Positions 56,467 to 64,000 of a stretch of 64,000 bases of DNA are shown here, in pieces. Under the pieces are notes generated by a model. That model saw only the letters and a list, made by a program, of their open reading frames with translations, was not told the origin of the DNA and did not search any database. Origin of the DNA: Piscinibacter aquaticus (GTDB lineage: Bacteria > Pseudomonadota > Gammaproteobacteria > Burkholderiales > Burkholderiaceae_C). Position 1 is the first letter of the stretch, and every line of letters starts with the position of its first letter. The stretch covers positions 4,030,001-4,094,000 of the forward strand of contig VOPW01000001.1 in the NCBI GenBank assembly GCA_007994965.1, given 5' to 3'. The position numbers and the translations under genes were made by a program.

Positions 56467-57266
56467 GGCGCGCGGTAGCCCCGCTGCGCCGCCACCACCG
56501 CCCGGCCCTTGGGGCCGGTGATCCACGCCACGAACAGCTTGCCGGCCGGATGGCTGACGCGGAACGAGCGCATCACGTGAACCGGCAAAGCCATGCGCGG
56601 ATCGCCCTCCACCAGCACGGCGAGTGGCGCGCCGCCGCGGTCGGCCCAGACGCCGCGCTCGACCAGCGCATAGGCGCCCTGCTGCCGGGCCTGCGTGGCC
56701 AGTCCGCCGGGCGCCGCCTTGGCGTACCAGGGTGCAGCGGGCGCCACCTTGGCCGCGCGCCACAGTGCCTGCTCGGCCGCATGGGCGCCCGAGCCGTCGC
56801 CGGCCGACAGGAAGCTGATCGAGGGCTGGTCGAGCGCCGCGTCGCGCAGCTGCACAAGAGCCGCCGCCACGTCGCTCATCTTCGCGATGCCGGCCGGATC
56901 GGGCTGCTTCTTCTTCGGCGCCGGGCCCACCAGCACCAGCGCGCTGTCGGCCACGCGGCGGCGGTCGTGCGCCAGGCCCTGTGACTCCAGCCGGGTCTCG
57001 GCTTCGGGGGCGTTGGTCAGCGTTGCATCGAGCTCGCCGCGTTCCAGCGCCTCGAGCAGCGGCAGCGAGGGACCGGCCTGCAGCTTCACCGCCACGCCGG
57101 TGGCGCGGCCGAAGGCGGTCTGCAAGGCGGCCGCGAGGCCCGATTCGACCAGCGCGGTGTCGGCGCCCAGTCGCAGAGGATCTGCCAGCGAGGCGCGCTG
57201 CTGGGCGAGTGCGGGAAAGGACAAGACGGCACAAGTGCCGAGGACGAGGCGGCGGCGGGTGGTCAT
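56463..57266 (-). CDS. Periplasmic solute-binding protein (TupA/ModA-like fold)
   Basis: Intact, 267 residues. Signal peptide RRRLVLGTCAVLSFPALAQQ. The body is like tungstate/molybdate or phosphate-type binding proteins: LRLGADTALVESGLAAALQT, VAVKLQAGPSLPLLEALERG, ELDATLTNAPEAETRLESQG, ISFLSAGDGSGAHAAEQALW and QQGAYALVERGVW. The S-x-G-D-x-S/G-G anion-site pattern fits TupA. No ABC permease or ATPase is nearby. The gene overlaps the MOSC gene, and a molybdenum or tungsten link is therefore attractive but unproven. Confidence 0.75.
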   Translation of the reverse strand: MTTRRRLVLGTCAVLSFPALAQQRASLADPLRLGADTALVESGLAAALQTAFGRATGVAVKLQAGPSLPLLEALERGELDATLTNAPEAETRLESQGLAHDRRRVADSALVLVGPAPKKKQPDPAGIAKMSDVAAALVQLRDAALDQPSISFLSAGDGSGAHAAEQALWRAAKVAPAAPWYAKAAPGGLATQARQQGAYALVERGVWADRGGAPLAVLVEGDPRMALPVHVMRSFRVSHPAGKLFVAWITGPKGRAVVAAQRGYRAP

Positions 57267-57314
57267 GCTCCGATTCTGCTGGCGTTTGAGCGCCGACCGT
57301 CCGCGGCCGAGGCC

Positions 57315-57701
57315 TCAGGGCACCAGAACCAGGATCCAGTTCACGAGTGCGCGGGCCTCGCGCTGCGTCACGACGCCGGCATTCGGCGGCATGTTGGCCT
57401 CGCTGACCTTGCCCGCCCAGTGGCGCGACTCCGGGCTGGTGCCGCTCATCACGGCGCGTGTCAGGCGCTCGTAGGCCTGCGGGTCGTCGCGATAGCGTTT
57501 GGCGATGTCGACCCAGGCCGGGGCGATCGGCGGCAGGCCGTCGGCGCGCTTGGCGCCGGGCTGCAGCGCATGGCAGGCCAGGCAGCCGCGCTCGGTGGCC
57601 GGGCGGTACATCGCCTCGCCGTATTCGGCCGGCGTCGCGTGAGCGGCCGGCGCTGCCAGAGCCAGCGCGGCTGCGGCCAGGGGAAAGGTCAGGAAGCGCA
57701 C
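57315..57701 (-). CDS. Periplasmic cytochrome c, class I
   Basis: Intact, 128 residues. Signal peptide FLTFPLAAAALALAAPAAHA, haem motif CLACH (about residue 40), Met ligand in NMPPNAGVVTQ. Close paralogue of the cytochrome at 39747: shared CHxxxPGAKxxDGxxPIxPAWxDxAxxY and HWxGxVSxxxMPPNA. It lies 28 bp downstream... on the minus strand it precedes the SUMF1-domain lipoprotein gene's 3' end side, with the two in the same orientation; the lipoprotein gene is upstream. No FNR-type box is visible near it. Confidence 0.92.
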   Translation of the reverse strand: MRFLTFPLAAAALALAAPAAHATPAEYGEAMYRPATERGCLACHALQPGAKRADGLPPIAPAWVDIAKRYRDDPQAYERLTRAVMSGTSPESRHWAGKVSEANMPPNAGVVTQREARALVNWILVLVP

Positions 57702-57729
57702 GGGAGATCCTCGGTTCGAATCGCGTAGC

Positions 57730-58719
57730 TTACGGCGTCACCTCCATCACCAGCCGGATGCCGACCAGCGTGTAGCGCGTGTCCGGCGCATTCCAGTTGC
57801 GGTAGCCGCAGCGGGCATAGAGCGGCCGGTGTGCCAGGAGCCGCCGCGGCGCACCTTCACCGTGCCGTCGGCCGGCCCCTGCGGATCGTCCTGCGGTGAG
57901 TGCGCGTAGTAGTGCTCGTCGTGCCAGTCGGCCGTCCACTCCCAGACGTTGCCGTGCATGTCGTGCAGGCCGAAGGCATTCGGCGCGAAGCTGCCGACCG
58001 GCGCGGTGAACGGAAACCGTCGTTCGAGGCCAGCGCGAAGCCCTTCCACGCCGGCCAGTTCACCGCGGCGTCGGCATCGAAGACGTTGGCCACCGCGCCC
58101 AGCGAGGAGGATCGTCGCCGCTGTGGAAGTGGCTGCGGGTGCCGGCGCGGCAGGCGTACTCCCACTCCGCCTCGGTGGGCAGCCGGTAGCGACGCTGCTC
58201 GGTGCGGCTGAGCCAGGGCGGCCAGCGCCTGCGCGTCGTTCCAGGTCACGTTGACCACCGGATGGTCGTCTCCCTGCGCGAAGCCCGGGTTGCGCCACGA
58301 GTAGCGCGGGTCGCGCCCCTCGAAGGCGTCGCCGCGCCGCGTCGTGGCCGGGTCGTAGCGCGCGTTGTAGCCGTAGCCGCCGGTGCCGTCGGCGATCGAT
58401 TCCGGCACGTGGCCCGAGGCCTCGAGGAAGCGGCGGAACTGCCCGACCGTCAGCTCGTATCGCGCCATGTAGAACGGCTGCGTCAGTCGCACGCGGTGCA
58501 CCGGCGCTTCATCGGCGAGATCGCGCAGCCGCTTCGATCCGTAGCCCGGAAAGTGCCGCGCCAGCTCGGCCTCGCTCGCATCGCCGCCCATCAGGAACTC
58601 GCCCGCCGGGATCAGGACCATCTGCATGCCCAGCGCATTGGTGGCGGTCGCGGGAACGGCCGGCAGCCGGCCAGCAGCGTCGCGGCCAGCACGACGAGGA
58701 GCGGGAGGGCGGGTCGCAT
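57730..58719 (-). CDS. SUMF1/FGE-domain lipoprotein, heavily frameshifted
   Basis: About 330 residues when about five frame changes are bridged (near 58668, 58225, 58110, 58015, 57835). Lipobox LLAGC follows [19 protein letters not shown]. The SUMF1 (formylglycine-generating-like) domain shows [89 protein letters not shown] and YTLVGIRLV. The paired active-site cysteines of true FGE are not evident: the RGGSW block continues HTG, and only one Cys (YARCGYRN) is near. It is more likely a structural or non-sulfatase SUMF1 protein on the periplasmic side. Confidence 0.82.
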
Positions 58720-59041
58720 CGGTTCGGCGGCCGGGAAGGCGGGTGATTGCGGGCCCCGCCATCATGATCCAGGTCAGCCCGGCGTCGGCAGCGTGCATAG
58801 AACTATGCCGCTTACGCATGACCGCCCCCGGGCTCCGGTGGTTACCGGGCCGGTACACTGATTTCACAATCCTTCCATACCGTCGCACCCGTGGCTTGCC
58901 GCCGAGACCCGGCCCCGCCACGAAACCCGCCGTAACCCCGGCCCGCGACCGACGGCATTGGGCAAGCCCTCCGGACCTTCTCACCCGGGCCCCGCCGGCT
59001 TCCCCAATCCCGCCTTTTTGACTTTGAAGATTGGAAGCGAC
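58720..59041. promoter_or_regulatory. Divergent intergenic region upstream of pckG with two palindromes
   Basis: 322 bp without a convincing gene. GCATAG-AA-CTATGC (58795-58808) and TACCGG-G-CCGGTA (58843-58855) are perfect short palindromes. TACACT (58854-58859) is a possible -10 for pckG, overlapping the second palindrome; no good -35 is seen. The rest is GC-rich with no further repeats. GAAGATTGGAAGCGAC just before 59042 holds a weak ribosome site. Confidence 0.4.
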
Positions 59042-60904
59042 ATGAACCGTCCCGTGCTCGAAGGGGTGCGCCTGAACGCGCCCGCCTATGTCCGCCATGC
59101 CCGCCTGCTGGCCTGGGTCGCCGAGATGGCGGCGCTGACCGAAGCCAAGGACGTCTACTGGTGCGACGGCTCGCAGGAGGAGTACGACCGCCTCTGTGGC
59201 CAGCTCGTCGAGGCCGGCACGATGAAGCGCCTGAACCCGGCGCTGCGCCCGAACAGCTACCTCGCCTGCAGCGACCCGACCGACGTGGCGCGCGTCGAAG
59301 ACCGCACCTTCATCTGCTGCGAGCGCAAGGAAGACGCCGGCCCCACGAACAACTGGATGGCTCCGGCCGAGATGCGCGCGCTGCTGCAGACCGGTGACAA
59401 GGCGCTGTTCCGCGGTGCGATGCGCGGCCGCACGATGTACGTGGTGCCGTTCAGCATGGGCCCGATCGGCTCGCCGATCGCGCACATCGGTGTCGAGCTG
59501 TCCGACAGCCCGTACGTCGCGGTGAACATGAAGATCATGACGCGCATGGGCCGCGCCGTGCTCGACGTGCTCGGCGAAGACGGCTTCTTCGTGCCGGCCG
59601 TGCACACCGTCGGCGCGCCGCTGGAGCCGGGCCAGAAGGACGTGGCCGGCCGTGCAACAAGACCAAGTACATCGTCCACTACCCCGAGACGCAGGAGATC
59701 TGGAGCTACGGCTCCGGCTACGGCGGCAACGCGCTGCTGGGCAAGAAGTGCTTCGCGCTGCGCATCGCCTCCACCATGGGGCGTGACCAGGGCTGGCTGG
59801 CCGAGCACATGCTGATCCTCGGCGTCACCTCGCCCAAGGGCAAGAAGTACCACGTGGCCGCCGCCTTCCCGAGCGCCTGCGGCAAGACCAACTTCGCGAT
59901 GCTGATCCCGCCGGCCGGACTGAACGGCTGGAAGGTCACCACCATCGGCGACGACATCGCCTGGATCAAGCCGCACGCCGACGGGCGCCTTTACGCCATC
60001 AACCCCGAGGCGGGCTATTTCGGCGTGGCGCCGGGCACCAACCACAAGACCAACGAAAACTGCATGGCCAGCCTGAAGCGCGACGTGATCTTCACGAACG
60101 TCGCGATGACGGACGACGGCGACGTCTGGTGGGAAGGCATGAGCGACGAGCCGCCGGCGCACCTGATCGACTGGCAGGGCAAGGACTGGACGCCGGCCAT
60201 CGCCAAGGAGACCGGCGCCAAGGCCGCGCACCCGAACGCCCGCTTCACCGTGGCCGCGACCAACAACCCGGCGCTCGACGCCGAGTGGGACAACCCCAAC
60301 GGCGTGGCGATCGATGCCTTCATCTTCGGCGGCCGCCGCTCGACCACCGTGCCGCTGGTCACCGAGGCGCGCGACTGGACCGAGGGCGTCTACATGGCCG
60401 CGACCATGGGCTCGGAGACCACCGCCGCCGCTGCGGGCGCGCAGGGCGTGGTGCGCCGCGACCCGTTCGCGATGCTGCCCTTCATGGGCTACAACATGAG
60501 CGACTATTTCCAGCACTGGCTCGACCTGGGCGCCAAGCTGCAGGCCGCCGGCACGAAGCTGCCGAAGATCTACTGCGTCAACTGGTTCCGCAAGGGCGCC
60601 GACGGCAAGTTCGTCTGGCCGGGCTACGGCGAGAACATGCGCGTGCTCGAGTGGATGGTCGAGCGCATCGAAGGCACGGGCGGCGGCGAGGAGCATGTCT
60701 TCGGCGTCACGCCGAACTACGAGCACCTGAACTGGAGCGGCCTGAACTTCACCCGCGAGCAGTTCGACCGGGTCACCCGCATCGACCACGCCGAGTGGAA
60801 GACCGAGATGGCGCTGCATGGCGAGCTGTTCCAGCAGCTGGCCTACCACCTGCCCGAGGCGCTGAAGCAGACCAAGGCGAAGATCGAGGCACGCGGCGGC
60901 CTGA
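59042..60904 (+). CDS. pckG: GTP-dependent phosphoenolpyruvate carboxykinase, frameshifted
   Basis: About 620 residues. It interconverts oxaloacetate and PEP with GTP, the key gluconeogenic step. Motifs: [40 protein letters not shown] loop with the hyper-reactive Cys [58 protein letters not shown] and [20 protein letters not shown]. Frames change near 59655. A second change near 60893 is likely: with it, the protein ends after KIEAR at TGA 60902-60904; without it, the frame runs on through the terminator as nonsense. It supplies PEP, also the aroG substrate. Confidence 0.94.
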
Positions 60905-60921
60905 TCCGTTCCGTCACGGCA

Positions 60922-60945
60922 AAAGGCCGGCGAAAGCCGGCCTTT
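60922..60945 (+). terminator. Terminator downstream of pckG
   Basis: AAAGGCCGGC-GAAA-GCCGGCCTTT: a perfect 10-bp stem with a GAAA tetraloop, 18 bp after the likely pckG stop. The flanking A4 and T3 allow action in both directions, serving the minus-strand gene ending at 60967 too. Confidence 0.85.
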
Positions 60946-60966
60946 GTCGTTGGGGCGCGAAGCGAA

Positions 60967-61217
60967 TCAGTCGCGCTGGGCCATGCTGGCGGCCGCGCGC
61001 AGGTCGGCGGCATAGCTCGGTTGCGTGGCCTCGTAGGCTTCGGCCAGGCGCAGCAGTTGGGCGGTGGCCTCGGGCACGCCCGGCGCCGGCATGCGCAGCC
61101 AGTCGCCCGACTGCACGTGGAGGATGACACGCGCCAGCCAGTCGGCGGGCGCGGGGCCGGGCCTTCGAGTCCGAAGGCGGCGGCGTAGACAGGAATGTTC
61201 ACGTTCAGGGTGGTCAC
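60967..61217 (-). CDS. Small protein of unknown function, frameshifted
   Basis: About 83 residues. GTG start at 61217 with a good GGAGG ribosome site gives [17 protein letters not shown]. After a frame change near 61160 it continues [20 protein letters not shown] and [20 protein letters not shown], ending AAASMAQRD. The motif [19 protein letters not shown] resembles AAAYRRTDPGFASDLMAAA in the next gene upstream. No signal peptide or membrane segment. Family not recognised. Confidence 0.65.
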
Positions 61218-61246
61218 GAGGACCTCCGTTTTTGTTCAGCGAAGGC

Positions 61247-61524
61247 TCAGGCCTTCTCGTTGCGCAGTTCGTGGCGATCGGCCGCGGCCATCAGGTCGGA
61301 CGCGAAGCCAGGGTCGGTGCGGCGGTAGGCAGCGGCGAACTCGCGCAGCTCATTGGCTTCTTCGACCACGCTCAGGCGGCGATGGCCACGCACTGGGCGA
61401 CGCAGGGACGACAGCAGGGCCGAGGTCAGGCGGGCAGCGGCCAGTGCGGGTCGGCGACCGCACGGCCGACGCCGGCGCCGCGCGCCGGACGGAAGGATTG
61501 GGAAGGCAGGATGTGGCTGCTCAT
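61247..61524 (-). CDS. Small protein related to its neighbour, frameshifted
   Basis: About 92 residues. Start ATG 61524 (MSSHILPSQSFRPARGAGVG), a frame change near 61430, then ARLTSALLSSLRRPVRGHRR, LSVVEEANELREFAAAYRRT and DPGFASDLMAAADRHELRNE. The C-terminal motif A-x-x-Y-x-x-T-x-P-x-[FY]-A-x-D-L-x-A-A-A is shared with the gene at 60967, 29 bp downstream. The middle is Arg/Ser-rich and may bind RNA or a small partner. It diverges from the LysR gene, which may control both. Confidence 0.65.
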
Positions 61525-61590
61525 GGCATGTACTCCGATTGACATCTGTTTGATGCTGCATCGCACTATAGGGTAAACACTTAGACCTTG

Positions 61591-61622
61591 CAGTGAATGT
61601 TATGAATACTCAGCATTCACTG
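61591..61622. promoter_or_regulatory. Perfect 9-bp inverted repeat, LysR-type operator
   Basis: CAGTGAATG (61591-61599) and CATTCACTG (61614-61622) are perfect inverted repeats 14 bp apart, 19 bp before the LysR start and 67 bp before the divergent small gene. The CTATAG-like stretch at 61565-61571 may be the -10 of the divergent promoter. The position fits a LysR protein controlling itself and the divergent pair. Confidence 0.7.
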
Positions 61623-61641
61623 AATGAATGGATGCTGAACC

Positions 61642-62591
61642 GTGAACTTCCGCACGCTGGACCTCAACCTGCTTCGCGTCTTCGACACGGTGATGGCCGA
61701 AGGCAGCATCACGCGGGCCGCCGAGCGGCTGGCGATGACGCAGCCTGCCGTCAGCAATGCCTTGAAGCGCCTGCGCGATTCCATAGGTGACGACTTGCTC
61801 ACGCGCGCCGCCCGTGGCGTGGCACCCACGGCCTTCGGCGAAGCGCTGTGGCCCCAGGTGCGCGCGGCGCTGGGCCAGTTGCGCAGCGCGCTGGAGCCGG
61901 GCGACTTCGATCCTCAGCTCGACGCGCGCGTATTCCGCCTGACCATGGCCGACGCGCTCGCGGCGACCCTGCTGCCGGCTCTGATGGCGCGCTTCGAGGC
62001 GTTGTCGGCGCGCTGCCAGATCGAGGTGCGCCCGCTGATCGACCGCGATCCGCGCGAAGCGCTGGCCCATGCCGACATCGACTTCGCGCTCGGCCACTTT
62101 CCGGAAGTGGTCGCGGCGCTGGTGGCGCAGGGCGGCTGGCGCCGCTGCGCCATCGCCGGTTGGCCGAAGGGCGCTACGTCTGCGCGATGCGCCGTGGGCA
62201 TCCGCTGGCGCAGGCCCCGCTGACGCTCGATGCCTTCTGCGCCGCGGGCCACGCCCTGGTGAACTACAGCGGCCGGCCGCACGGCTTCGTCGACCAGGCG
62301 CTGGCCAGCCAGCAGCGCAGCCGGCACGTCGCGCTGACCGTCAACCAGTTCTTCACCGCCGCCCATGTGGTCGCGCAGTGCGATCTGCTCACCGTGCTGC
62401 CCGAGCGCTTCCTGCCGCTGACCGGGCTGGAAGACCGGCTGGTGGTGCGCGAGCTGCCGGTGGAGCCGGGCGCCGTCTACACCGATGCGCTGTGGCACGT
62501 GCGGCACGACCGGTCGGCCGCGCACCAGTGGCTGCTGGCCCGGCTGGCCGAGGTGGTGATGCCCCTGCAGGCGCCGGGCGAGCCCGCTTGA
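61642..62591 (+). CDS. LysR-family transcriptional regulator, frameshifted
   Basis: About 316 residues. HTH: LDLNLLRVFDTVMAEGSITR, AAERLAMTQPAVSNALKRLR, then DDLLTRAARGVAPTAFGEAL. The effector-binding domain follows (FRLTMADALAATLLPALMAR; ALVNYSGRPHGFVDQALASQ; LTVNQFFTAAHVVAQCDLLT; VLPERFLPLTG), like the NodD/LinR-type subgroup. GTG 61642 (VNFRTLDLNL) is the only good start. The frame changes near 62160. It diverges from the two small genes and precedes hutU, but the site before hutU looks like a GntR operator, not a LysR site. Confidence 0.88.
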
Positions 62592-62619
62592 CGGCGGCGG
62601 CGATTCGCGCCATTCTCCG

Positions 62620-62641
62620 CAAAGTGGTCTAGGCCACTTTG
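62620..62641. promoter_or_regulatory. GntR/HutC-type operator upstream of hutU
   Basis: CAAAGTGG and CCACTTTG (62620-62627 and 62634-62641) are perfect inverted repeats around TCTAGG. The core AGTGGTCTAGGCCACT is one base from the AGTGGTCTAGACCACT-type site of HutC-subfamily GntR regulators such as DasR/NagR. It lies 40 bp before the hutU start. HutC repressors control histidine utilisation, so the location makes sense. Confidence 0.65.
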
Positions 62642-62680
62642 ACCGATCGCCTGCGAAACCCTCCGACGGAAGCCGCCGCC

Positions 62681-64000
<1,320 letters not shown>

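Noticed and set aside
58111-58719. Assignment of the SUMF1 protein as a true formylglycine-generating enzyme
   Set aside because: The two active-site cysteines are not evident, and no sulfatase gene is nearby.

Overview
The window is a GC-rich chromosomal segment of a betaproteobacterium. The protein sequences and gene neighbourhoods (GTP-dependent PckG, a UbiM-type hydroxylase, PilT-PilU beside YggS, an Lrp-type regulator facing a short PutA, a 2'-O-methyltransferase RsmI / YraN / DiaA / DolP block) fit Burkholderiales, probably the Rubrivivax-Leptothrix-Methylibium group. The genus cannot be fixed from the sequence alone. No tRNA, rRNA, CRISPR array, transposase or prophage gene was recognised. 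The content is mostly core metabolism and maintenance.

Layout. 1-2739: stress pair yeaH-ycgB (DUF444 and SpoVR). 2828-9159: FAD-linked oxidase, cobalamin adenosyltransferase, EF-hand protein, ADP-forming acyl-CoA synthetase with GNAT domain, DAHP synthase behind a probable attenuator. 9441-14027: tldD, rsmI, yraN, diaA, dolP. 14121-18864: an HIBADH-family dehydrogenase, pilU, pilT, yggS and a lipoprotein. 18892-25186: proline and glutamate metabolism (putR-like, putA, proC, gdhA). 25199-32731: ubiA, a Xre-RES toxin-antitoxin pair, prfC, a P-type Mg2+ ATPase, a DJ-1/PfpI protein and dps. 32818-38167: katG, oxyR, recG. 38528-46273: queA and tgt separated by a cytochrome c and a TonB receptor / YfiR-like / hybrid histidine kinase cassette. 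46358-58719: ubiM, an MFS-acyltransferase fusion, DUF2145 pair, yiaA-like, XRE regulator, lipoprotein, rlmJ, nemA, kbp, MOSC with a solute-binding protein, a second cytochrome c, and a SUMF1-domain lipoprotein. 59042-64000: pckG, two related small proteins facing a LysR regulator, and the start of hutU.

The sequence carries roughly 50-60 single- or double-base frameshifts spread over more than 30 otherwise well-conserved genes, including several that are normally essential or highly conserved (queA, tgt, prfC, ubiA, pckG). They often fall in short homopolymers. This looks like sequencing or assembly error rather than gene decay, so broken genes are annotated here as CDS spanning all frames, with the approximate break points given.

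The most interesting non-housekeeping signals are: (1) a leader upstream of the DAHP synthase with a terminator, a sequence that can compete with it, and an aromatic-rich reading frame; (2) a TonB receptor / YfiR-like / CHASE8-type hybrid kinase cassette inserted between queA and tgt; (3) a structured repeat found directly after the stop codon of three minus-strand genes, with covarying hairpin stems; (4) two FNR-type TTGAC-N4-ATCAA boxes; (5) clear operators upstream of the Xre-RES pair, the LysR gene and hutU.
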